Position numbers and translations under genes: made by a program. A stretch of DNA of 38,180 nucleotides, taken from positions 35,549 through 73,728 of the forward strand of contig NZ_FOOY01000019.1 in the NCBI RefSeq assembly GCF_900113325.1. The letters are read 5' to 3'. Below the pieces are notes generated by a model, which was not told the DNA's origin, made no database searches, and saw nothing but the letters and a program-made list of their open reading frames with translations. This DNA comes from Sporolactobacillus nakayamae. GTDB taxonomy: Bacteria > Bacillota > Bacilli > Bacillales > Sporolactobacillaceae. Shown here one piece after another: positions 24,740 through 33,542 of the stretch. Within the stretch, counting starts at the first letter, position 1, and every line of letters starts with the position of its first letter.

Positions 24740-24922
24740 ATGTCTAAAAGTAACAGATATATTGGATTGGATTTGATTATAAGCGACAATTAAGAAATAG
24801 TTTTCAGTTATTGATACCATGAAAAATGAATAGGTTAATAAAAGCTCGTCGGCGGTTGCTGCGCCTCTCTTTTGTATGAGGGCGGTGAGGCCAATGACGA
24901 CTTATGACGCATGTTCCCTAAT

Positions 24923-24951
24923 ATTCAATTTGCGGTGCTTATGCTGATTAT
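24923..24951. repeat. 29-bp dispersed repeat, copy 2
   Basis: Matches 20036-20064 at 26 of 29 positions. The surrounding gap 24740-24965 shows no gene. Confidence 0.6.
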
Positions 24952-24960
24952 CGTGTCGTC

Positions 24961-25011
24961 AAAAAAACAAAAAATAGTCCGCCCATGACTTTACCCGAAG
25001 CCAAGCGGACT
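24961..25011 (-). terminator. Terminator overlapping the end of the truncated EIIA gene
   Basis: On the minus strand AGTCCGC (25011-25005) lies inside the reading frame of the EIIA remnant and pairs with GCGGACT (24982-24976), followed by ATTTTTTGTTTTTTT. A terminator arm inside the coding end suggests that a deletion joined the gene to the operon's terminator. Confidence 0.8.
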
Positions 25012-25293
25012 GCCTGCTAACTCAACGGTATCAATACCCATATGAATCAGCAAATCAAGACCACGGTCTGTTTGAATACCAATTGCATGCTTCGTTACGG
25101 CAATCATGGAAACAATGCCGTGTACAGGACTGTACAGCGCTGAATCGGCGGGGATGATCGCAAAACCGTCACCCATCATTTTTCCGGAAAAAACAGGATC
25201 ATTCACTTGAGCAAGTTCAATGAGATTTCCTGTAATTGGCGCATACACGGTCACAGGAGCCATTTGTTTGTTCTTTCCCAAGAATTTGAACAT
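24991..25293 (-). pseudogene. Truncated PTS EIIA (glucose type)
   Basis: The 100-residue product matches the start and middle of Crr-type EIIA: VYAPITGNLIEL, DPVFSGKMMGDGFAI, SPVHGIV, TKHAIGI and the phosphorylated-His motif LLIHMGIDTVEL, but it ends soon after, at ELAGSPLGFG, where the family goes on for about 40-50 more residues. The ribosome binding site AGAGGTG is intact. The coding end runs into the terminator hairpin. Without the C-terminal strands the fold is probably not stable, though both histidines remain. Confidence 0.8.
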
Positions 25294-25297
25294 CGTG

Positions 25298-25594
25298 TCA
25301 CCTCTTTAATGATAGCATTGAAGAATGATGATCTGTTATATTTGCAAAGTTCTTGATGATCACATCTGCGGTACGCTTGACTTCAGTCGTTGCGTGATCC
25401 ATGCAGAACGCAAAATCAGAGGCTTGGAACATAGAACAATCATTCCCAGAATCTCCGACAGCGATCACTTCCAAAGGGGTCAGTGTTTTAAGATAACGGA
25501 CAGCATTACCCTTTGACACACCCTGTTCGGTGACCTCAATCCGAGTGCCGCCGCTTTTAAAAATTGATAAATCAGGAAACCTTTGTTTTAACAC
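25298..25594 (-). pseudogene. C-terminal fragment of a Cof-type HAD phosphatase
   Basis: The 98 residues match only the end of Cof-like HAD hydrolases: TEQGVSKGNAVRYL and the motif IV loop AVGDSGNDCSMF, with DFAFCMDHATTEVKRTADVI. The N-terminal two thirds, including the nucleophile DxD, are gone. It begins right at the end of the EIIC fragment, so a deletion removed the end of the EIIC gene and the start of this one. It can hardly be active. Confidence 0.85.
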
Positions 25595-26145
25595 CTGACT
25601 GCAGGAAGTTGGATTTTGATCGAGTGTTTATGAACTTTATAAACAATAAAACCTGTGATGATTCCTCCGAAAACATTTAAATCCATCGTCTGAATGCCAA
25701 GGACAGTTGTTTGCATTTTATCAGCGAGTGCCAGAGCTGCTTTGGTCGGATCCATGCCCGCTGTATCAACCAGCGTACCCGTCGCAACCAGCATAAAATG
25801 CAGCGTATAATGCAGAACGAGAAAACCAATCAGCCCGGATAACGCTGCCGAACCTTTTTCATTCTTGGCGAGCCCGACCGCAACACCAACTGCGAAGATA
25901 ATTGGTAAATTGTCAAAAGCCACATTCCCAAGCGTTACAAGAAGCTGCATAAGAAACTGAAAGATATGATTGCCGAGAAAAGGATACATTTCGACGGTAC
26001 TTGAATTTGTAAAAGCGGATCCAATCCCTTTAATGATACCAGCAGCGGGAAGAACGGAAACCGGTAGTAGAAACGAGCGTCCGAATCGCTCAAAGTCGCG
26101 AAGCAGCTTATTCCGTTCACTTACTTTTGTTGCAGTCACAATCAT
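25588..26145 (-). pseudogene. Truncated PTS EIIC (MalX-like maltose/glucose type)
   Basis: The roughly 185-residue product matches the N-terminal third of MalX-like EIICB transporters: FGRSFLLPVSVLPAAGI, then DNLPIIFAVGVAVGLAKNEK with GSAALSGLIGF, and LGIQTMDLNVFGGIITGFIV. It stops after KIQLPAVRC; the family continues after that LP for some 300 residues. The last codons come from the other side of a deletion junction. The start is uncertain (ATG 26145 or GTG 26139, after AGAGG). Transport is not expected. Confidence 0.85.
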
Positions 26146-26196
26146 CAACCTCTTTTCTTTTTCTTATGTCTGCATCGTACCACTAAAAAACCCGAA

Positions 26197-26210
26197 TGAA
26201 TGCGTTTTCA
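26197..26210 (-). promoter_or_regulatory. cre-like box before the PTS remnant
   Basis: On the minus strand TGAAAACGCATTCA matches the cre consensus TGWAANCGNTNWCA at 13 of 14 positions. It lies between the RpiR-type gene and the EIIC fragment, where catabolite repression of a sugar PTS would be expected. Confidence 0.6.
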
Positions 26211-26259
26211 TTTGTTGCTACTTGAAGAGAATAAATGTACTTTTTGGGTAAAAAACTAC

Positions 26260-27036
26260 TTAGTGACGTAATGACAAGAGCAGATGCTCAAAGACGACAT
26301 CAGCAGCAACACTTAGCATGAGACGAGAGCGTATCTTTTTACGGGGACTGGGTGATAGATAGGTAAATAGATTCACATCACTAATTTTACTCAGCGGATT
26401 AACGGACATACTGGTAATCGAAATGATTCGTGTTCCACTTGTTTTTGCTTTCAACAGAATTTGGTTGATCGCTTGACTTTTTCCGCCCAAGGAAAACACG
26501 ACGATAACATCCTCAGAAGTAGCAATGTCCGGAATGCGCTCGATTGCATAGAACTCATAATAATCATTGGACCACAAATCAAGCAGCTTCAGCCTGCGGT
26601 TAAAATCGGAAATCACACCGACACTTGAACCACTGCCGATACAGAAAATACGCCTTGCCTGCCGCACTTCTTCAGCAAAAGCAGTAACTTTTTGTTCGGA
26701 TAAAAGCTGAATCGTTTTGGAAAAATCGTGGGTGACGCGTTCGATGATTTCTTTGTAACCGCTAACCCCCGGAGGCGGATCAGCAGATAACTCACTATTT
26801 TTCGTTTGAATTAAGGCATACTTTAGTTGCGTAAACGATTGATACCCAAGCTTCTTGGATGCTCGAATAATTGTAGTCGATGAGACAAAGAGTTCATCCT
26901 CAATATCCTTTAATTTCAGATGTTCAATATCCCCATATTTCATTACAAAATCAATGACAATCTGCTCGGTACTTGACAACGAATCATAATGATTCGTGAT
27001 TTGTGTATAAAAGTCCTGAATGATGCTCATCTCCAA
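26260..27036 (-). CDS. MurR/RpiR-type sugar regulator
   Basis: A 258-residue regulator with an N-terminal HTH of the RpiR kind (about 1-77: LSSTEQIVIDFVMKYGDIEH, ELFVSSTTIIRASKKLGY) and a C-terminal SIS sugar-isomerase-like domain (IFCIGSGSSVGVISDF, VIVVFSLGGKSQAINQ). It should sense a sugar phosphate and control the PTS operon beside it, as GlvR does for malA-malP in Bacillus. The domain looks complete. The start is TTG 27036 or ATG 27030; neither has an ideal ribosome binding site. It is the only intact gene of this operon. Confidence 0.85.
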   Translation of the reverse strand: MEMSIIQDFYTQITNHYDSLSSTEQIVIDFVMKYGDIEHLKLKDIEDELFVSSTTIIRASKKLGYQSFTQLKYALIQTKNSELSADPPPGVSGYKEIIERVTHDFSKTIQLLSEQKVTAFAEEVRQARRIFCIGSGSSVGVISDFNRRLKLLDLWSNDYYEFYAIERIPDIATSEDVIVVFSLGGKSQAINQILLKAKTSGTRIISITSMSVNPLSKISDVNLFTYLSPSPRKKIRSRLMLSVAADVVFEHLLLSLRH

Positions 27037-27423
27037 TACTTTGTTTTCTCACCGTTTGTTGCGATTAGGAGGGAGATTGGTACCCGCACGTATGTTGCTT
27101 GTCCTTCTGAATAAATCGTATCAGCTGAAAGAAGCGCATTGAAAACGAGCGGATGGCAAGTAAAAAGACGATTATGTACTAATTTACGTAGAACAATTAA
27201 GGGTTATGACATTAGGAGTGATAAGCTCAGAAATGTGCAAGGGGTTATGGGTGAAGGGATTAAATGATCGTTAATAAGGCTGCAAGCACAACAACGTAAA
27301 GATATATCTTCATACCGGTCACCATCTGCATACAATAATTATCACTTCGGGCTGATGGATCGAATTTAGGCTGATTTTTGTAGTATAGAATAATGATGTA
27401 AACGTTATCTCAAGGGGAATTAA
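27037..27423. other. Intergenic stretch
   Basis: No gene is seen. TGTAAACGTTATCT at 27397-27410 matches the cre consensus at 13 of 14 positions, but it lies far from any start; it may be chance or the trace of a lost gene. Confidence 0.4.
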
Positions 27424-27636
27424 TCAATTAATTCTCAGAGCAGCTAAAAATTGATTACTGTCCGGCTTTTTATTCAATTGTATTTTATGAAAACAGTATA
27501 ATTTGGCTTTTTCATATTTTTTCTCATAATCTTTTATGTCCAATGTATCGTAATCATCCAGAAAATCATTGTCAGCATCATATTCAATAGATACGGTTCT
27601 TATGTACGTTTGCTTAGCAATAACTTTCGCTATTAA
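27424..27636 (-). pseudogene. Open frame without a start, probable gene remnant
   Basis: Seventy codons are open on the minus strand from after a stop at 27637 to TGA at 27424, with no early ATG, GTG or TTG. The product is acidic then basic (SIEYDADNDFLDDYDTLDI, then KDYEKKYEKAKLYC) and reads like real protein. It lies right behind the broken GNAT gene and may be the end of it or of a neighbour lost in a deletion. No family recognised. Confidence 0.4.
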
Positions 27637-27819
27637 TCACTAAATAAGTCTTCGTAACACATCTTTGTTCATTCAAATTGCTTTGTGATGCAAGTAATTC
27701 TGTACATGAGGATTTTTCTCACACGAAAAAGAGGAGAGTAATTGATTTACCTCCTCCTCTGAACTTGATTCAACTAGTGTCGATAACTTATAGACCTTTG
27801 TCTCTATTTTATCGGGCAT
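27614..27819 (-). pseudogene. Broken GNAT-family gene (relative of the GNAT at 24157)
   Basis: Frame 1 (27819-27673) reads MPDKIETKVYKL..., then LLSSFSCEKNPHVQNYLHHK and AI, and hits TGA. One base further the reading goes on in the next frame (NEQRCVTKTYLVINSE) until a stop at 27614. Together this matches the pattern of the GNAT at 24157 (F-x-C, D/H-V/I-x-x-FL/YL-x-x-x-A, V-T-K-x-x-x-x-N). A one-base deletion near 27675 would explain it; the catalytic half is missing. Its ATG overlaps the end of the small gene upstream by 11 bases, as in toxin-antitoxin operons. Confidence 0.7.
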
Positions 27820-28006
27820 GTTTTCTTTTCTCCATAAACTTTCTTGCATCTAATAAACGTTCTTCTTCTGTCTGCGCAATCAGGTGATCAATCAACGGGG
27901 AAGGGGTAACAGCAATGGGATCACTATCCAATAAATCATTGAAATCTTTTTCCTTTATGTGAAAGGTTCTATTGTATTCATTATTTTTAAGTGTTTCTGT
28001 AGCCAT
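27809..28006 (-). CDS. Small protein, possible antitoxin partner of the broken GNAT gene
   Basis: A 65-residue protein of unknown family, with an acidic middle (HIKEKDFNDLLDSDPI), SPLIDHLIAQTEEERLLDAR and a basic end (KFMEKRKHAR). ATG 28006 is preceded by GGAGGTGAAGGG. The next gene starts inside its last codons, so they are coupled. The layout (small protein then GNAT) repeats that at 23972-24708, though the two small proteins do not look alike. If it is an antitoxin, it has outlived its toxin. Confidence 0.65.
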   Translation of the reverse strand: MATETLKNNEYNRTFHIKEKDFNDLLDSDPIAVTPSPLIDHLIAQTEEERLLDARKFMEKRKHAR

Positions 28007-28146
28007 TTTACCCTTCACCTCCATATGTTTATTGTCCCTAAATATCTTCATACGGGTCACCATCCATGTTCTTTAAATACAGGTATTTTGCAGGATAAAA
28101 TCCTATTTTTTGTAAAATAAGCAGGAATAAAGTCACTATATGGAGA

Positions 28147-28941
28147 ATGTTAGGAGAAACCATCTCCTACGAAAGTAGTGATCCAATGACCATTGCCGAG
28201 CTTTATGGAAAACTGCCCGCATTAGAAGCCAAGGAAGACCTACTGACTTCGGACGTTTTCTCCACCTTTCGTTACCTACCAGTCAATCGAGCGCTCATTC
28301 CATTTCTCAGTAAAGCAATCAACACCCGGTCCGGGCAACACATCAGCAACATTTTTACAGATTGTCTGATGGCGGACTATGTCTTCTGGCCGAAAACCAC
28401 GCGCTTCAACCGTGAGCCGGATGTGCTGATCCTAATCACGCGCAAGACCAAGCCGCCAATCGCTATTATTATAGAAGCAAAATATTACAGTGGACGGCAT
28501 GATGCCAACCGAACGCAAATGAAGCAGGAACTGCAAACCTATGATGGAGACCAATTGGCCGAGCAATAATACATTGACTTAAAGAACAACGCGCTCGACC
28601 TCAACCAGGAACAGACGCAGCTTTTAACACAGGCGGAGCATCGATTTCTACTCTTTGTTACCGCGCATGATGCGCTGCCGAGAAAAATAACCGACGACTC
28701 ACTTAATAAGTTGCTCAAGCATGATCCTAATACGCATTCACTTTACTGGATTAACTGGCAAGCTGCTTTCGATGTCGCTAAAGAGACACTTGAAACTCAA
28801 ATTCTCGATGACGGACAACGCTTCCTGCTTGAAGATCTACGCGATTTACTGCAGCGCAAAGGACTTACATCATTTCAAGGCTTCCATCCACCAGCCAAAC
28901 TGATTCAGCCGAAACACTATTTCTGGAGGGACACGCAATGA
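28147..28941 (+). pseudogene. PD-(D/E)XK-like nuclease gene with one in-frame stop
   Basis: The same frame is open for 140 codons (28147-28566), has a single TAA (28567-28569), and continues for 124 codons to 28941. The first part holds EPDVLILI, then IIIEAKYYSG, the D...ExK pattern of PD-(D/E)XK nucleases. The second part (LLTQAEHRFLLFVTAHD, LYWINWQAAFD, ending FWRDTQ) belongs to the same protein. Reading EQ-YIDL across the stop is smooth, so TAA looks like a nonsense change or 3-base insertion. It overlaps the next gene by ATGA. The start is uncertain: ATG 28147 has GGAG too close. It may be a broken defence gene. Confidence 0.7.
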
Positions 28942-29471
28942 GCATTGGAGAAGAAATGAAACATGTCTACGGCGAGATGGTCAAAATCTACACAGAAGTG
29001 GGAAAACTCATCTCAGTCATCGAAGGTGAATTAGTCAAAAAAGGCTGGACGGCAGTTGGCGATCATGGTGTGACTTGGGACCGTTCGTCCAGTTATGAGT
29101 CTCCGGAATTCTGGCTGCCCTACTTCATGCAGCGCGTCTACACAAAAGATAATGATAAAAAAGGAGTGGCATTCAACATCCTCTTTGATGGCCTCGACGA
29201 AGATCATCAAATTACCTATCCGACCCTGTCATGTGTAGTGGCGGAGCGGAAAGATGGAAAGCCATTGGTTAAATGCAACGGCATTATATCCGCCGGTTGG
29301 GAAAAGGATTCGCATTCATTGGGTGATCGATATCCAAAACTGTACCAAACGGATTATACGGACATAACGATTACCAACTATTTTTTGCCGTTGGACGAGA
29401 TCACGAGTGAAGCAAAGGTAAGAGAGTTGATTGTTGAGCCATTGATGAAGATGTATGGGGGGTACCCATGA
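28938..29471 (+). CDS. Unknown protein coupled to the nuclease-like gene
   Basis: I do not recognise the family. The 177-residue product has no membrane segment or obvious catalytic motif; the N-terminus is helical (about 1-35), followed by a strand-rich part (TWDRSSSYESPEFWLPYFMQ, AFNILFDGLDED, TLSCVVAERKDGKP, DITITNYFLPL). Its ATG overlaps the stop of the nuclease-like gene (ATGA), and its own TGA overlaps the ATG of a tiny frame, so it is the middle gene of a tightly coupled operon. A partner or immunity role is possible. Confidence 0.7.
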   Translation: MSIGEEMKHVYGEMVKIYTEVGKLISVIEGELVKKGWTAVGDHGVTWDRSSSYESPEFWLPYFMQRVYTKDNDKKGVAFNILFDGLDEDHQITYPTLSCVVAERKDGKPLVKCNGIISAGWEKDSHSLGDRYPKLYQTDYTDITITNYFLPLDEITSEAKVRELIVEPLMKMYGGYP

Positions 29472-29503
29472 TTGAAGAAGAGCTCAAATCGCTTGAAAAT
29501 TGA
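29468..29503 (+). pseudogene. Eleven-codon frame, probable start of a lost third gene
   Basis: ATG 29468 overlaps the upstream stop (ATGA) and the frame reads MIEEELKSLEN before TGA. The coupling suggests that a third gene once followed and was lost after a few codons. A functional peptide is less likely. Confidence 0.35.
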
Positions 29504-29579
29504 GCCCATATTAAAATGGTTTTCTCACTGAAATGCATTAATCTCACTTTTAGAACAAATGTTGAAAATTTGCTTACAA

Positions 29580-29630
29580 TTTCTTACATAGCAACCGATA
29601 ATTATAATGTAATAGGTCTCATTGCCTATT
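29580..29630 (+). promoter_or_regulatory. Promoter and inverted repeat of the dynamin-like operon
   Basis: TTTCTT (29580-29585), 17 bases, perfect TATAAT (29603-29608). Directly after it AATAGG (29611-29616) and CCTATT (29625-29630) form an inverted repeat over the expected transcription start, which could bind a repressor. Confidence 0.6.
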
Positions 29631-29666
29631 GAACGCAATCATTGTGAACAGGTTTTGTTCTGAAAG

Positions 29667-31598
29667 ATGGGTGGCAGAATGCAGACCTCAGAGGTAAAAG
29701 ATTGGACTCAATATATACAGAGTCTGAACGATAATTTAAATGTAATTCCTGAAATGCAAGAAGTGGGACAGGAATTGGCTGATTGGCAAAATGGGCAAAC
29801 AGAACGACCGCTTAATGTAATGATTATGGGTGAGGCGAAGTCAGGAAAGTCCACATTTGTGAATTCGATTTTTGGGGAACAGCTAGTCGCAAGTGATATA
29901 TTGCCAAAAACGTCCATTGTTACGATGTTCAAGTATGGTGCTCAAAAGAAAATGGTTATTTATTTTTTGGATGGACGCATTGTAACATATGAAAATAATC
30001 AATTTGCTGATTTAAGTAACGAGTCAATTGATAAAGAAATTGACTGGGTTGAAATGTATTGGCCATTGGATTTTCTTAAAGAGATAACCATTATTGACTC
30101 ACCAGGTCTCAATTCTCAGTATGCTTATCATACCAAGAATACGGAACGCTTTTTCAATCGTGTGGATGTAGTTATGTGGGTTGCTGATTGTCGTACGATA
30201 CAGACGCAAGTTGCGCATCAATACTTAGAAAAATTGATGCATAATCATCTTCCAACAGTCATGGTCATCAATCAAATTGATAATTACGATGAAGAAGAAG
30301 AGGAACAAGAATTAGAAGAGTGGATTGCTGATGAGCGAAATTCTTTTATAGATCAATACCAACTAGTTGATGTGATTGGTATTTCAGCAGCGTACATACT
30401 CAAGGGAAAGATAAAAAAGGATAATCAGCTTCTGGAAAATGGCCATTTCCAAAGTGTTTCTAACATAGTCAATAAACTAGAAATAGAGGCAGTAAATCTG
30501 AAAGAGAGAAGTAAGTGGCGTTATTTTGTTTATTTACAATGCTGTATTTTAGCAAGGGTAAAGATGCTGATAAAAAATCTACATATTGAACAAATGTATT
30601 TATCTATTGAAGAATTGTCGCAGTCATGGAACGCGATCCTTGATAAGAGAAATGAACTACAACATTTTATTGAGTATCATCAGGTGAAAATTCAAGAATT
30701 AACAGCGTATATTGCGACGAATAAAACTTTTTTATCTCTTGTATCGGATGAAGATCATGCGCGACTTTGGTTAGATACCATTGGTACTGGACAATCCCCT
30801 GTTGTATCAATAAAAATAGAAGAATTAAAAAAACAGCTCTCAAATAAGACACAAAGCATAAATTCAAAAAAAGAGAAATTACTCCAAACGTACCAACGAC
30901 TTCTAACTGATATAGATAACTTCAGAAGCTCAGGAGTCTATCAAACATATCCTCTTTTTAAGAACACTCAGCTTGATCAATTGGAAAATGAAATAAGAAT
31001 GTATAACGTACAGGTAAAAGAGTATAGAAAATGCCTAGAAAAAGAAAACGGCGAGCAGGAAGCTTTTGTTGAGCAGCTTTGCACTACGATCCAGTTCATC
31101 AATTATAACAATAGACAAGTACTTCACAATAAAATAATTACATTTAATCAATTGCTGAAAAGAAACAAACAGGATTATATTCAAAAAATAAGCCTTTCAT
31201 TTTTTCAAATGATCAACCAGCTCTCTATGATTAGCAGTGCCATTGTGTCACTGAATAATAGTATATTAGCCAACGAAAAACTTGGAGAAATAGAAAAGGA
31301 AAATTTGGAAGAGCTAATCCATTGTTTTGAACCATTCAAAATGAATGAAAAACTTGCGATGCACCAAAAAATATTTGAAGCATTGATAGATGAACCTTTA
31401 CTGACAGATCGACATATTTCAATTGACTATTCAACTTCAGAACTTTCTATGATTGATGCTTGGGAGAGTTCTCCGCTTAACACCATTCAAACAGTACCTT
31501 TGTCTTTATTGAACCAAATAAGAGTTAATGTAATAAAAATGCGCGTTTTGTTTTTTAGTTGTATTGGAATCATCATACTTTTTTACCTATTTAAATGA
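29667..31598 (+). CDS. Dynamin-like GTPase 1, tail-anchored
   Basis: The 643-residue protein is a dynamin-like GTPase: G1 GEAKSGKST (55-63), G2 Thr near 82-86, G3 DSPG (144-147), G4 NQID (202-205). Long helical, coiled-coil-like stretches follow (about 280-600), and the last 20 residues are a single membrane segment (RVLFFSCIGIIILFYLF), so it is probably tail-anchored. Bacterial dynamins bind and remodel membranes on GTP use. ATG 29667 or ATG 29679 could be the start; neither has a strong ribosome binding site. It is the first of three such genes in a row and differs most from the other two. Confidence 0.88.
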   Translation: MGGRMQTSEVKDWTQYIQSLNDNLNVIPEMQEVGQELADWQNGQTERPLNVMIMGEAKSGKSTFVNSIFGEQLVASDILPKTSIVTMFKYGAQKKMVIYFLDGRIVTYENNQFADLSNESIDKEIDWVEMYWPLDFLKEITIIDSPGLNSQYAYHTKNTERFFNRVDVVMWVADCRTIQTQVAHQYLEKLMHNHLPTVMVINQIDNYDEEEEEQELEEWIADERNSFIDQYQLVDVIGISAAYILKGKIKKDNQLLENGHFQSVSNIVNKLEIEAVNLKERSKWRYFVYLQCCILARVKMLIKNLHIEQMYLSIEELSQSWNAILDKRNELQHFIEYHQVKIQELTAYIATNKTFLSLVSDEDHARLWLDTIGTGQSPVVSIKIEELKKQLSNKTQSINSKKEKLLQTYQRLLTDIDNFRSSGVYQTYPLFKNTQLDQLENEIRMYNVQVKEYRKCLEKENGEQEAFVEQLCTTIQFINYNNRQVLHNKIITFNQLLKRNKQDYIQKISLSFFQMINQLSMISSAIVSLNNSILANEKLGEIEKENLEELIHCFEPFKMNEKLAMHQKIFEALIDEPLLTDRHISIDYSTSELSMIDAWESSPLNTIQTVPLSLLNQIRVNVIKMRVLFFSCIGIIILFYLFK

Positions 31599-31616
31599 CA
31601 GGGGAGATATGGATCT

Positions 31617-33542
31617 ATGGGCTTTTCATTAGACCACTATGCTGAAAGGAAGAGACAATTCTTCGCAAAAGCAGAAAAAGTAATTAAAATCCTTATTACA
31701 AAAAAAGATGAAGAAACGATTCAGCAGATCAATGACTTGTTAGGTGATGTTGAGAACGGAAAATTTGTCCTTACAGTCATTGGGGAATTTTCAAAGGGGA
31801 AGTCCACCTTTTTAAATAGTTTGTTTGGCAAACGCCTGCTTCCATCAAAAGTTACCCCGACAACGGCATTGTTAAATAAAATCATCTATAAAGAACAACA
31901 AAGTATTATTGTTTCGGCCAATGGTCAAGAGCATGTTATTCCAGAAGAAACGTTCAAAAATTTGATTGCGCCAAAGGAACCAAAAAGTGATGATCATGAG
32001 GCCTTTGTTGCCTATCAAAAACAAATTGAGACTCTCAATCAAATAGATCAAGTCACAATCGGTTATCCGCTTTCTTTTTTAAGCAACGGCATCTGTATCT
32101 ATGATACTCCAGGGTTTAATGATCTTGATGAAAATAGGAGCCAGCTGACCAATACGATTATTCCTCAATCAGATGCAGTGATCTTTATGCTGAATGCACG
32201 CCGTCAACTTTCGCAGTCAGAACACAGTTTTCTCGAAAATCGAGTACTTACTCAAGACCTTGGCAAATTGTTCTTTGTAATCAACTTTAAAGACCAGTTG
32301 GACTCAGAAGCTGATGTGGAAAGAGTTCGCCAGGAAATATTGAGTCATCTGCCTTCCAAGATCGCCCATCCTAAACTATTTTTTATCTCTGCCAAATATG
32401 CGTTGAATTTCCGAAGAGAGCAGAATGGAGAAGTCATAAAAAGTGCTCAATGGAAAATGAAAAACTCTGCTGTTGTAAGAAATCTCGAGGAAACGGGTAT
32501 ACCGGCACTCGAACAAGCACTTGGCCAATTTTTGGAGGAGGAGAGAGGGTACATCAAAATCTTTCGAGCAGATCTCCAATTGAATCATTGGATTGACCGC
32601 ATGATGAATCAAGATATTCCATTAGAAATGCTAAGTTTTCACCAACACGTTGCTGACGCAGATCAAAAGCAGAAAGAACTTAAGCTTAAATTGGATCACG
32701 CTCGTGCCGAAAGAGAACGATTGATGAAATCGATAAAATCCAATAGCAAGAAGGAATTGGCTGAAATAAAAAAAGCTTATCAACAACGGCTTGAAGCAAT
32801 CTTACACGCTGCTCAAAATGAATTTAAGAAACAAACTGGCACTTACAAAGAAATGGCACGAGCAATTGAAGATAGGGTGTCTCCATTAGAAGGGATACTA
32901 GCCGAGGATCTATTAAAATGGAAAGAATTGTGGGCAAATGATGTGATTCAGAAATGCGCCGCACATATGAGTAGCGAGCTTTCGCAAAACTATCGCTCAC
33001 TAGCAAGTTCGTTTAATGTACAGGTCGAAGCAAATCATGAAATTAAACTAACGGATATGTTTGATTCTCTGGCAGACGCTGTCTATAGAAGCGTTATGGA
33101 TTTTGCACCTCAGAAAGGTTCACAGACGTTTTCTATGCTAGCAAGTGCCGGAAAATCAGTTGTTAAATTTATTGGATTCATTGTAAGAAAGGCAAAAAGC
33201 GTTGATGATCGAGAACTTCTGCAGGACCGCATAAAGGATCAATTTGAAAAATCAATTCCAAAAAAAGTGGAGCACTTAGAGAAAAATTTTAAGAGCATGC
33301 AAAAACAATTATCAGATAAGATTACCTTGAATATGGAAAAAGAGCTCAAAAAAATGCAAGAGCTGTTTTTGAAAATGTTTAGGAATGCTGAAATAAGCCA
33401 AAGACGAGCAACTAAAGAAATCAATAAATTGAAAGAACAACAGGAAGAATTAAGAGCATGCATGGAAATAAATCCGTTATCGAAACAGCTGGAGGGAGCA
33501 CAAAATGATTACACAGGAACAGTCTCTGTCAACCGTTATTAA
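31617..33542 (+). CDS. Dynamin-like GTPase 2
   Basis: The 641-residue protein has G1 GEFSKGKST (56-64), G2 PTTA (81-84), G3 DTPGFND (163-169) and G4 NFKDQLD (223-229), followed by long charged helices (about 330-430 and 560-640) and a mildly hydrophobic stretch near 505-525 (MLASAGKSVVKFIGFIV) that may insert in the membrane. ATG has GGGGAG about 10 bases upstream. It starts 18 bases after gene 1 and overlaps gene 3 by 38 bases, which means coupled translation. Confidence 0.9.
   Translation: MGFSLDHYAERKRQFFAKAEKVIKILITKKDEETIQQINDLLGDVENGKFVLTVIGEFSKGKSTFLNSLFGKRLLPSKVTPTTALLNKIIYKEQQSIIVSANGQEHVIPEETFKNLIAPKEPKSDDHEAFVAYQKQIETLNQIDQVTIGYPLSFLSNGICIYDTPGFNDLDENRSQLTNTIIPQSDAVIFMLNARRQLSQSEHSFLENRVLTQDLGKLFFVINFKDQLDSEADVERVRQEILSHLPSKIAHPKLFFISAKYALNFRREQNGEVIKSAQWKMKNSAVVRNLEETGIPALEQALGQFLEEERGYIKIFRADLQLNHWIDRMMNQDIPLEMLSFHQHVADADQKQKELKLKLDHARAERERLMKSIKSNSKKELAEIKKAYQQRLEAILHAAQNEFKKQTGTYKEMARAIEDRVSPLEGILAEDLLKWKELWANDVIQKCAAHMSSELSQNYRSLASSFNVQVEANHEIKLTDMFDSLADAVYRSVMDFAPQKGSQTFSMLASAGKSVVKFIGFIVRKAKSVDDRELLQDRIKDQFEKSIPKKVEHLEKNFKSMQKQLSDKITLNMEKELKKMQELFLKMFRNAEISQRRATKEINKLKEQQEELRACMEINPLSKQLEGAQNDYTGTVSVNRY

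Noticed and set aside
27397-27410. Second PTS cre box
   Set aside because: The match is good but it is some 360 bases from the nearest start and has no promoter near; may be chance.
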